Below, piece after piece: positions 1 to 6,650 of a DNA stretch of 7,066 bases; positions within the stretch are counted from its first letter, which is position 1; each line of letters starts with the position of its first letter. Origin of the DNA: a bacterium (GTDB lineage Bacteria; Cyanobacteriota; Vampirovibrionia; Obscuribacterales; Obscuribacteraceae); contig JAUIJG010000283.1 in the NCBI GenBank assembly GCA_030431355.1, positions 1 through 7,066 on the forward strand, written 5' to 3'. A program made the position numbers and the translations under genes. Below the pieces are notes generated by a model. It was not told the origin of the DNA. It made no database searches and worked only from the letters and a program-made list of their open reading frames with translations.

Positions 1-1517
1 ACGCGGGCACTTTCGCCGTGGTCGGAATGGGCGCGGTTTTCTGCGCGGTGGCCAGGGTGCCCATAACTGCGGTGGTAATCATCTTTGAGATGACCCAGGA
101 CTTCAACGTGGTGCTTCCCCTAATGATCAGCTGCATCATCGCTTATCTAGTAGCTGAGAAGCTAGATCCTGGATCACTCTACGATCAATTGCTCGCCTGG
201 AGCGGTATAGATTTGAAAGAGCATGATAGCGAAGAAGGGCTGATGACCAGACTTCCAGCCCGCAAGTTCATGCAAAAGTCGGTGGAGTCCATCAAAGAGA
301 CTGCCACTCTCGGTGAAGTGAGAATTCTCTTTGAGACTTCAAGACATCAAGGTTTTCCCGTGGTTGACCCAGATAAAAGACCGGTGGGAATGATCACCAA
401 ACCGGATCTGCTTGACGCCAATAAAAAGAAACTTTCCGACGATACTCCGGTGGAGAAAGTAATGACTCCCAAGCCGATTACCGTGAGACCCGATGAAGTT
501 CTCTCGGGTGTTTTGCACCTGATTGAAAAATTCGGAGTAAGCAGAATACCGGTGGTCGAACGAGGCAAGTTAATCGGGATCATAACCAGAACGGACGTAG
601 TAAACGCAGAATCTAAAATACTCGGCATGAGGACAACCTCTTCCAGCGCCTCCTACGTTGTCTACCAGACCAGGGCGCCGGAAGAAGGGAAAGGTCGCAT
701 GATTGTCGCGGTCGGGGACCCGGCAACAGCCGAAGGTCTTCTCACCCTGGCGGCTCGTATCGCCAAAAATAAACAATACGAACTCGAATGTGTTCACATC
801 ATCCCGGTTCCCAGGGACAAAGATCCCTCTGAGACCAGGGTCTCTGACAACATCGGCAGAAGAATAGCCGACAAAGCTGAAAAGTTAGGTGATCAGTTTA
901 AGATTCCTGTTCATACCAATGTTCGCCTGGCCCACGATATCGGTCAGGCCATGGCGGAGACCATAGAAGACCGGAACGCGGATATCTTCTTGATGCGCTA
1001 CATCTCAAGAAGCAAGAAATCCCAGAACTCCGAGACGATTGTTCAGACAGTGCTGAAAAACACCAACTGCCCCGTGTTGATGGTAAACCGAGCCAGCGAC
1101 TTAATAGAGTCTCCACAGGTGGTGATTCCTGTGGGTAATTATTTAGAACATAAAATTCCATTGGAGTTGGCCGAACTATTCTGCGAAAAAGAAGCGAAGA
1201 TAAACGTTGTCAACGTTCATCAAAGGATGAAAGAGAAGGGCATTGATACTGCTTTCAATACCATTTTCAAAAAGATCGAAAACAAGCTAAAAGTATCCGC
1301 CCGGGAAACGACCATTGACGCTCCGTCCCCCACACGATTACTGAGCGCCATGAAAGACATTCAGGACTGCGATCTTATGATCATGGGAATGCCCCGCAAG
1401 TCGTTTTTGAAGGCGATGTACAAAGGATCTTTTAAACGCACTTTGGATAAGGTTGACGGAAGCACGGTTATCATAGCCGCCTCAGCCTACGAAAGAGTGT
1501 ACAAGAAACTTGTATAA
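1..1517 (+). CDS. ClC-family chloride channel/antiporter with CBS pair and two USP-like domains (5' partial)
   Basis: This is the C-terminal part of a ClC anion transport protein; the start lies upstream of the window. The reading frame is open from base 3 and begins AGTFAVVGMGAV, which aligns with AGTFAIAGMGAL in the late membrane helices of E. coli ClcA, so most of the ClC domain is missing. Residues are numbered from the GTG at base 18, which is an internal valine and not a start. The end of the membrane domain (1-60) carries the anion-site tyrosine Y55 in the LDPGSLYD segment. CBS domains lie at about 78-135 and 144-198, with G-h-I-T-x-x-D turns (GMITKPD, GIITRTD) typical of adenine-nucleotide-binding Bateman modules. 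USP-like domains follow at about 226-357 and 367-488. The second USP keeps G457-x2-R-x9-G470-S471, close to the ATP-loop consensus G-x2-G-x9-G-S/T. The protein should sit in the cytoplasmic membrane with the CBS and USP parts in the cytosol. The next gene is a paralogue 26 bases downstream, suggesting an operon. Whether this copy is a channel or an antiporter cannot be judged, because the gating residues are outside the window. Confidence 0.93.
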   Translation, partial: AGTFAVVGMGAVFCAVARVPITAVVIIFEMTQDFNVVLPLMISCIIAYLVAEKLDPGSLYDQLLAWSGIDLKEHDSEEGLMTRLPARKFMQKSVESIKETATLGEVRILFETSRHQGFPVVDPDKRPVGMITKPDLLDANKKKLSDDTPVEKVMTPKPITVRPDEVLSGVLHLIEKFGVSRIPVVERGKLIGIITRTDVVNAESKILGMRTTSSSASYVVYQTRAPEEGKGRMIVAVGDPATAEGLLTLAARIAKNKQYELECVHIIPVPRDKDPSETRVSDNIGRRIADKAEKLGDQFKIPVHTNVRLAHDIGQAMAETIEDRNADIFLMRYISRSKKSQNSETIVQTVLKNTNCPVLMVNRASDLIESPQVVIPVGNYLEHKIPLELAELFCEKEAKINVVNVHQRMKEKGIDTAFNTIFKKIENKLKVSARETTIDAPSPTRLLSAMKDIQDCDLMIMGMPRKSFLKAMYKGSFKRTLDKVDGSTVIIAASAYERVYKKLV

Positions 1518-1518
1518 T
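1513..1518 (+). promoter_or_regulatory. Perfect TATAAT hexamer at the junction of the two ClC genes (candidate internal -10)
   Basis: TATAAT matches the sigma70 -10 consensus exactly and overlaps the stop codon of the first ClC gene. A transcript from it would begin near base 1525, just upstream of the ribosome binding site of the second gene. No convincing -35 hexamer lies 16-18 bases upstream (the 17-base position reads CGAAAG). The TG pair directly touches the hexamer, so it does not form an extended -10 (TGn). It may be chance, or a weak internal promoter for the second paralogue. Confidence 0.22.
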
Positions 1519-1533
1519 GGGCTCTGTACCATC

Positions 1534-1543
1534 GGGGTGAGGG
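1534..1543 (+). promoter_or_regulatory. Ribosome binding site of the second ClC gene
   Basis: GGGGTGAGGG lies directly against the ATG at 1544. GGTGA matches the 3' part of the AGGAGGTGA anti-SD complement and ends three bases before the ATG, which is acceptable for this part of the motif. It supports ATG 1544 as the start. The short charged N-terminus followed by the first hydrophobic segment from about residue 18 agrees with this. Confidence 0.6.
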
Positions 1544-4126
1544 ATGCTGAAGAAAAAAGATTTGAGCCCCAAAAGTCCTAGTATCTCCCCGGTAAACATC
1601 GGTGTCTTCGAAGCCTGCATTATAGGTCTTGTTGCCGCTTTAGGAGCAGTGCTCCTCAAAGAAGGAGTGGGCTATGTAGGCACCTGGAGAGTACAAAAGG
1701 TGGCGGAGTTCGGACCTTACGTGCTTCCCCTCATCGGCATGGCCGGCGGTCTCATATCCGGCCTAATCGTCCACTATGTGGCTCCTGAGATACGTGGCTC
1801 CGGCATCGCCCAGACAAAAGGCAATCTATCAGGCGCAGAAATACCTCTGGGTCTGAGAACCGCCATCTATAAACTCTTGGCCTGTGTCATCTCTCTGGGC
1901 TCTGGACTGGCCCTGGGAAGAGAGGGTCCCACAGTGCAGGTGGCGGCCGGTATCTCTTCAAGATTCAGCACCTGGATTAGAACCACTCCGGCAAACAGAA
2001 CCCAACTCATAGCAGCAGGAGCAGGAGCAGGTCTCGCTGCCGCTTTTAACGCACCGCTGGCAGGCGCTCTCTTTGTCCTGGAAGTCCTCCTCAACAGAAT
2101 GTCCGGATTGGCGGTGGGCACTACAGTTGTGGCTTGCTTTGTTGCAGCGGTGGTATCGCGGCTGGTGGGTGTGCAGAGTTTGGATATAGATTTCAATGAT
2201 CTGGCGCCACGGGCCACATTCGCTTACTACGATATTCCTTTTTATATATTGCTGGGAATCATTGCCGGTGCCTTCGGAGCGCTCTTCAACAAAACCCAGG
2301 TCTATGCTCTCAAATTTAGAAAAGACCTGGCAAGAATCCCTATCCCAATCGCCTGCACATTAGCCGGTCTGCTCACCGGTCTGGTTCTCATGCAACTGCC
2401 ACCATTCTTCGCCAACTCTGCCGGTGTAAGGGAGCTTTTAGTAAGAGGCTCTGCCGACCTGCATATAACAATCATCTCCTTTCTCACCCAGTTCGGTTTA
2501 ACCACCCTGGCGTTCGGAGCAGGCACCCCCGGCGGTATTTTCGCTCCAAGTCTGACCATGGGAGCATGTTTAGGTCACCTGGTTGCCGCAGCCCAGCACT
2601 ATCTCTCAGGACACGCAAATATAGCGTCCTTCTCCATTGTCGGCATGGGCGCTGCGTTTTGTGCCATAGCCAGGAGCCCCATGACCGCGGTGGTCATCAT
2701 TTTTGAAATGACCACCGACTTCAACGTAGTCCTACCTCTAATGATAAGTTGCGTGATCGCATATCTTGTGGCAGAACAACTAGATCCCGGCTCCATGTAC
2801 GACCATATACTGAGACTGCAAGGCATTATTCTCAAAGATGAAGAGCCGTCCCAGGGTATTTTGTACAGACTGAAAGCCGATGACGTTATGACAACTTCAC
2901 CCCGAACGTTTTCGGTAAACACCAAGTTTTCTGAATTGGAAAAAGCCTTGAGTGAACTGCCGAACTGGGGATTTCCTGTGGTGGACGATGACGGCAAAGT
3001 GCTTGGAATGGTCTCCCGCACCGATCTCAACAAAGCAAAGGCAAAACGCCTCTCCCCGGACGCCTCCATAAAACGGATCATGACACCAAAGCCGGTTACG
3101 GTCAGACCAGACCTTTCCCTGGCCCATGTTCTCATGATTCTAGAAGGAGATAAAATCAGAGTCTTGCCGGTTGTGGAAAGGTCTAAGCTGGTGGGAGTTA
3201 TCACCGAAAAAGATATAATCAGGGCCGAGTCCAAGGCCGTGAGTATGAAACGCCAGGCCGATTCCAGCAGCTACAGTGTCTACCAGACTCGCTCACCGGA
3301 GGCCGGAGTAGGACGGTTACTGGTGGCAGTGGCAGATCCCAAAGCAGCCGAGAGCCTTTTACACCTGGCGGCGCGCCTGGCAAAACACAGGCAGTATGAG
3401 CTTGAATGTCTGAACGTAATTCAAATTCCTCCCGAGATGGACCCGGCCGAAGCCACATTCTCTGACCATTCCGGTAGAGAGATTGCTGCCCTGGCGGAGA
3501 AGATCGGGCACGAATATAAGATTCCAGTCCATACTGATATAAGGGTTTCCCATGATATCGGCGATGCCGTATCCGACACCATCAGAGAGAGAAAAGTAAA
3601 TCTCTTTCTGATGCGCTGGACCGGTAGCAAGCGGAACCAGAGCGGAGACGCGCTTCTAAATTCGGTGCTGACAAATACCCGCTGCGGAGTGGTTCTGGCA
3701 AGCCGGTTGACGGATCCGAATCGTAAAGAGAAGTATCTGGTGCCGGCTGCTCGTTTTCTTGACGCGAAGCTGGCTGTGGATATATTGCCGGTGGTCACCA
3801 AAGAAGAGATAAGGGAGACCATTAATCTCTGCAACGTATCCAAGGATGGAGTGGACGAGGACACAGCCAACCAGATAGAACTACTCTCCCAGAAAGTGAT
3901 TGTTGAATACAACCTGGATGTGGAAAAGTCGACCATGCGCGCCAACTCAAACACTCGCCTTTTGACGGAGATAAGTAACACCATAGAGTGCGATGTCGTG
4001 GTAATCGGAATGTCCAGAAAAAGCCTGGTCAAGTCTATGCACCATCGCTCATTCAAAAAAATGATCTCCCGGGGAAAAGCAGCAGTGGTATTAGCCTGCA
4101 GAGAGTCAAAAGAAACTTCGAGCTAA
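1544..4126 (+). CDS. ClC-family chloride channel/antiporter with CBS pair and two USP-like domains
   Basis: A complete 860-aa ClC protein; ClcA-type proteins are about 470 aa and the excess is cytosolic C-terminal domains. The membrane domain spans about 18-425. It has the anion-site serine motif GSGIA (85-89), the gating motif GREGPT (125-130, external glutamate E127), GTPGGIFAPSL (327-337) and the anion-site tyrosine Y419. In the helix after NAPLAG (169-174) the sequence is ALFVLEVL. E180 aligns with E. coli E202, but the internal proton glutamate (E203 in E. coli) is V181, as in CLC channels. CBS domains lie at about 446-500 and 509-563 (GMVSRTD, GVITEKD). USP-like domains lie at about 591-720 and 728-852. 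The second has G822-x2-R-x9-R835-S836, so the last glycine of the ATP loop is lost. By family it conducts or exchanges Cl- (or a related anion) across the cytoplasmic membrane, with nucleotide-responsive CBS/USP regulation. A CLC-F fluoride exporter is unlikely given the conserved tyrosine. It follows its paralogue by 26 bases and ends at a terminator. Confidence 0.96.
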   Translation: MLKKKDLSPKSPSISPVNIGVFEACIIGLVAALGAVLLKEGVGYVGTWRVQKVAEFGPYVLPLIGMAGGLISGLIVHYVAPEIRGSGIAQTKGNLSGAEIPLGLRTAIYKLLACVISLGSGLALGREGPTVQVAAGISSRFSTWIRTTPANRTQLIAAGAGAGLAAAFNAPLAGALFVLEVLLNRMSGLAVGTTVVACFVAAVVSRLVGVQSLDIDFNDLAPRATFAYYDIPFYILLGIIAGAFGALFNKTQVYALKFRKDLARIPIPIACTLAGLLTGLVLMQLPPFFANSAGVRELLVRGSADLHITIISFLTQFGLTTLAFGAGTPGGIFAPSLTMGACLGHLVAAAQHYLSGHANIASFSIVGMGAAFCAIARSPMTAVVIIFEMTTDFNVVLPLMISCVIAYLVAEQLDPGSMYDHILRLQGIILKDEEPSQGILYRLKADDVMTTSPRTFSVNTKFSELEKALSELPNWGFPVVDDDGKVLGMVSRTDLNKAKAKRLSPDASIKRIMTPKPVTVRPDLSLAHVLMILEGDKIRVLPVVERSKLVGVITEKDIIRAESKAVSMKRQADSSSYSVYQTRSPEAGVGRLLVAVADPKAAESLLHLAARLAKHRQYELECLNVIQIPPEMDPAEATFSDHSGREIAALAEKIGHEYKIPVHTDIRVSHDIGDAVSDTIRERKVNLFLMRWTGSKRNQSGDALLNSVLTNTRCGVVLASRLTDPNRKEKYLVPAARFLDAKLAVDILPVVTKEEIRETINLCNVSKDGVDEDTANQIELLSQKVIVEYNLDVEKSTMRANSNTRLLTEISNTIECDVVVIGMSRKSLVKSMHHRSFKKMISRGKAAVVLACRESKETSS

Positions 4127-4170
4127 AAGAAAAGCAGGAGCTTTGTCGCTCCTGCTCTCCGACTTTTTTT
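4125..4170. terminator. Bidirectional intrinsic terminator between convergent genes
   Basis: A perfect 9-bp stem, AGCAGGAGC (4133-4141) with GCTCCTGCT (4148-4156), closes a 6-base loop TTTGTC. On the minus strand the stem runs straight into TTTTCTTTT (complement of 4125-4133), a textbook intrinsic terminator for the surface-protein gene. On the plus strand a T7 run (4164-4170) follows after a 7-base spacer, so termination of the ClC genes is plausible but less ideal. It overlaps the last bases of the ClC stop codon and serves both convergent transcripts. Confidence 0.88.
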
Positions 4171-4174
4171 AAAA

Positions 4175-4196
4175 TAGAATCTTGATTCTGATTCTA
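4175..4196. repeat. Small inverted repeat overlapping the SLH-gene stop codon
   Basis: TAGAATC (4175-4181) pairs perfectly with GATTCTA (4190-4196) over an 8-base loop. The right arm contains the stop codon of the minus-strand gene, and GATTCT occurs twice in tandem (4184-4189, 4190-4195). The stem is AT-rich with no strong T-tract directly after it on either strand, so it is more likely an accessory 3'-end structure than a terminator by itself. Confidence 0.4.
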
Positions 4197-6638
4197 ATTT
4201 GTTGCCCCAGTGGTTGCTTCAAGACCGATGGTTATCTTCGGAAGGTCTTTTCCTAGATTAGACATGGTCTGATAGGTCAGGGCCGCTACCTCAGCTCGGG
4301 TGGCTTCGTCTCCGGGACGAATCTTGTAAGCGTCGGGGTAGTTGACCACGATTCCGGCATTGGCGGCTTTAGCCACACTCGGAATAGCCCAGGCTGGAAC
4401 TTTCTCACCATCTTTGTAACGAGAGAGAACTTTGGCGTCATCATCGGCTTTCTTCAAAGCTTTGGAGAGGATAACGAACGCCTGGGTGCGGGTGATTCTA
4501 TCTTCCGGACGGAAACTACCATCAGGATAGCCACCGACAAGACCGGCATCACTAACCGCGCTCACCGCTTTGTAAGCCCAATGTTTCTGGGATAGGTCTC
4601 TAAATTTAGCGGGTCTACCAGCTTCCGGCAGATTCAGCGCTTTCATGGCGATGGCGGCAAACTGGGCCCTGGTTATACCATTGTTAGGCTTGAAGCTTCC
4701 ATCGGGGAAACCACCGATAGTACCGTTCTGCTGTAAGACAGCTATGTACTTCTCTGCCCAGTGGCCCCGGGTGTCCGGCGCAACTTTGGACGTATCGATA
4801 CTTACCTCGGTCGCGTGGCTCGGCTTTTCTGTAAGGCTCTCAATCTGATTGCTGAGCTTTTCCAGATCACGATTAACGGCCAGCAGCTCCCATTCGGCAA
4901 GATTGTTTTCGGTGCTTCTGAAGGCAGCTTCAACTTTGGCTATCCGATCGAATTCGCCTTTCAACTCAACAACCTTCGCTGTGGAGATCGTACCTTTGGC
5001 AGCGCCTTCTTCTATCTTCTTATTGAGTTCAGCCTGGATCTTATCGATGTCGGGAAGAGCCGGAAGTATAGCGGTCAGTTTCTTTTCTACGGTATCGTAC
5101 TCTCTATTGAGAGCGACGGTCTCGTTGTCGTCAAGAACGCCATCGTTCCCTTTGAAAGTACTCTCCAGAAATCCGATTCTGGAAATCTCTTTGCGAATGT
5201 CATCGGCATTTTTGGTATCAAGCCGACCGGAAGCCAGGGCTCCGTTCATCTTCATTTCCAGAGCGTTCTTTCTGTCGGATACGCTGGGGAGCTTGGCCAG
5301 AGAACCTTCGAATTTATTGTTGAGCTTCTCCAGATCGCCGGCGATGATAAGGGTTTCCGTATCATTTAGAGTGCCGTCCAGACGGTAGAAGGTCTCTTTA
5401 GAATCGATACGGCTTAACTCAAGCAACATCTCGTCGGCCAGGGTAGCAGGACTGATTCGACCGGCAGTTTTGGCATCGGAAATCTTCTTCTTGAGTTGAT
5501 CTTTTCTATCTTGAAGGCTGAGCGCGGAAGGTGCAGCTTTAGCAATCTGGTCATCCACATTCTTCTTGAGATTGTCCAGATCCCTTGCCAGGGTCAAAAT
5601 TTCGCTATCGGAGAGTTTTCCATCGATGCGATACATTGCTTCAAGTGCTTCTATCCGATCAAATTCATGGGCAAGATCACCGGCCTGGGCAATAGTTAAC
5701 TTGCCGGCAGCCTGGGCATCAGAAATTGCTTTCTTAATCTCTTCCTGTTTAGAGTCTATTCCTTTGACTTCAGCTGTCACCTCGGTAGGAGCCAGTCTGT
5801 CAACCTGGGCGTTGAGGCGCTCAAGTTCCAGGGCAAGGGTCAACACTTCTTCAGAGGTAAGCTCTCCTCCGGATGTTTTAAAAGCTTGCTCCCGGGCGGA
5901 GATTCTGGAAAGCTCCTGCTTCAAAGGCTCGGCCTGGGTAGAGGTAATTTTGCCTTCGGTCAGCAATGACTGTATCTTTTTGGCAATCTCATCCTTCTTA
6001 CTTTCCACACCCGGATCGGCAATAACTCTTGTTCTCAAAGATGTCTCAATGGAGGAGTTCAGTTGGTCCAGAGCCAGGGAGAGTTGTAATGTCTCGGAGC
6101 TTGCCAGGGAGCCGTCGGCGCGGAAAGACTTTTCCTGGTCTTTTATAGACTGCAATTTGGTATTGAAGTCAGCAGCTTCAGCGCTGGTCAGACGGCCGGA
6201 GACAAGAGCATCAGAGATTTTCTTGGCCACTTCGGCTTCTCTTCCTGCAACATCGGTGATGGCCGCTTTCCTCTCTCCCAGGCTGGCCTGCAGAGTCTTA
6301 CTCAGGTTATCCAGTTCAAGCATAAGCTTCATTCTCTCGAAGATGCTGAGCTTACCGTCCGCCCGATACTGGGTGTCCAGAGCCTTAATACTTTCCAGTG
6401 TTTTCTTGAGTTCGTCAGCTTTAGCAGTGGTCAGACGTCCACTGGCAAGCTCTTCTAAAATCTGTGCTTCGGTGGCGCTGATTCTACCTGGAACATCAAT
6501 CATGGCAGGAACTTGAGCCCAGTTGAACTGAGCCGAAACAGGTGCCACGTTAACGCTTAGCGCCATAGAAACCGCTAATAATGTGGCAGCCACTTTTCTC
6601 GACTTCTTTTTAGGTTCGTTCTTCAAAAACCTGGTCAT
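4194..6638 (-). CDS. Secreted repeat protein with three C-terminal SLH domains
   Basis: An 814-aa exported envelope protein. The chosen start is ATG 6638, because TGGAGG sits six bases upstream. An in-frame GTG at 6674 would add 12 residues encoded across that ribosome binding site, so it is rejected. Residues 1-36 form a signal peptide: basic KKKSRK, hydrophobic core, VSA|Q cleavage. Residues 53-611 hold seven degenerate helical repeats of about 78-83 aa, each with a G-[RKT]-[LI] turn and, in most, a D-G-x-L-x3-E turn. Three SLH repeats follow at about 618-668, 677-728 and 738-796, with motifs HWA, GFPDGSFKP, ITRAQ, then GGYPDGSFRP, ITRTQ, then VVNYPD, ATRAE. SLH domains bind secondary cell-wall polymer or peptidoglycan, so the C-terminus probably anchors the protein while the helical array extends as a spacer or surface layer. 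No enzymatic motif or beta-barrel porin domain is seen, unlike cyanobacterial SLH-OprB porins. It is apparently monocistronic. The function of the repeats is unknown to me. Confidence 0.95.
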   Translation of the reverse strand: MTRFLKNEPKKKSRKVAATLLAVSMALSVNVAPVSAQFNWAQVPAMIDVPGRISATEAQILEELASGRLTTAKADELKKTLESIKALDTQYRADGKLSIFERMKLMLELDNLSKTLQASLGERKAAITDVAGREAEVAKKISDALVSGRLTSAEAADFNTKLQSIKDQEKSFRADGSLASSETLQLSLALDQLNSSIETSLRTRVIADPGVESKKDEIAKKIQSLLTEGKITSTQAEPLKQELSRISAREQAFKTSGGELTSEEVLTLALELERLNAQVDRLAPTEVTAEVKGIDSKQEEIKKAISDAQAAGKLTIAQAGDLAHEFDRIEALEAMYRIDGKLSDSEILTLARDLDNLKKNVDDQIAKAAPSALSLQDRKDQLKKKISDAKTAGRISPATLADEMLLELSRIDSKETFYRLDGTLNDTETLIIAGDLEKLNNKFEGSLAKLPSVSDRKNALEMKMNGALASGRLDTKNADDIRKEISRIGFLESTFKGNDGVLDDNETVALNREYDTVEKKLTAILPALPDIDKIQAELNKKIEEGAAKGTISTAKVVELKGEFDRIAKVEAAFRSTENNLAEWELLAVNRDLEKLSNQIESLTEKPSHATEVSIDTSKVAPDTRGHWAEKYIAVLQQNGTIGGFPDGSFKPNNGITRAQFAAIAMKALNLPEAGRPAKFRDLSQKHWAYKAVSAVSDAGLVGGYPDGSFRPEDRITRTQAFVILSKALKKADDDAKVLSRYKDGEKVPAWAIPSVAKAANAGIVVNYPDAYKIRPGDEATRAEVAALTYQTMSNLGKDLPKITIGLEATTGATN
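4251..4787 (-). repeat. Three tandem SLH domains (coding repeat)
   Basis: This encodes residues 618-796 of the surface protein. SLH1 and SLH2 each have HWA, G-[FY]-P-D-G-S-F-[KR]-P and I-T-R-[AT]-Q. SLH3 is the variant with an insertion (KVPAWAIPSV), VVNYPD and ATRAEVAAL, a form I associate with cyanobacterial envelope proteins. Three SLH units is the usual number needed to build one cell-wall-binding module, so the anchor appears complete. It is C-terminal, followed only by an 18-residue tail. Confidence 0.92.
4806..6482 (-). repeat. Seven degenerate ~80-aa coding repeats
   Basis: The repeat landmark G-[RKT]-[LI]-[TSD] recurs at residues 67, 148, 229, 312, 393, 471 and 549, a spacing of 81, 81, 83, 81, 78 and 78 residues. 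About 28 residues after each, a second landmark appears: RADGKLS, RADGSLA, GGELT, RIDGKLS, RLDGTLN, NDGVLD, and a decayed TENNLA in unit 7. Between and after these lie amphipathic segments ending in R-I and L-[DE]-x-L-[NSK]. The repeats are divergent at the DNA level, so they are old and not an unstable nucleotide repeat. Confidence 0.88.
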
Positions 6639-6644
6639 CGATAA

Positions 6645-6650
6645 CCTCCA
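6645..6650 (-). promoter_or_regulatory. Ribosome binding site that fixes the SLH gene start
   Basis: Read on the minus strand this is TGGAGG, six bases before ATG 6638. The strong anti-SD match and spacing pick this ATG over the upstream in-frame GTG (6674) and ATG (6671), and place a clean basic/hydrophobic signal peptide at the N-terminus. Confidence 0.85.

Noticed and set aside
18..20. GTG as the start of the first ClC gene
   Set aside because: The frame is open back to the window edge and the residues before it (AGTFA) belong to a conserved ClC helix, so this is an internal valine of a truncated gene.
1544..2830. CLC-F type fluoride exporter
   Set aside because: The GSGI, GREGPT and anion-site tyrosine signature is that of the chloride-type ClC branch. 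No fluoride riboswitch is seen ahead of this gene, although the region upstream of the first copy is not in the window.
2599..3234. 211-codon minus-strand open frame inside the second ClC gene (another of the same length at 3421-4056)
   Set aside because: Both are antisense shadows of well-conserved CBS and USP coding sequence. Their products resemble nothing, and the equal length is coincidence.
4761..5388. Two further plus-strand open frames of about 180-200 codons opposite the SLH gene
   Set aside because: They overlap each other in different frames, lie inside the real coding region and show no recognisable protein features.
4806..6482. Nucleotide-level tandem repeat or CRISPR-like array
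   Set aside because: The periodicity is in the protein only. The DNA units are diverged, coding throughout and have no conserved short repeats with unique spacers.
5566..6516. 316-codon open frame on the plus strand, opposite the SLH gene
   Set aside because: It is antisense to the repeat region, where recurrent codons keep the opposite strand free of stops. The translation is serine-rich with no domain. The minus-strand gene has a signal peptide, repeats, SLH domains and a ribosome binding site.
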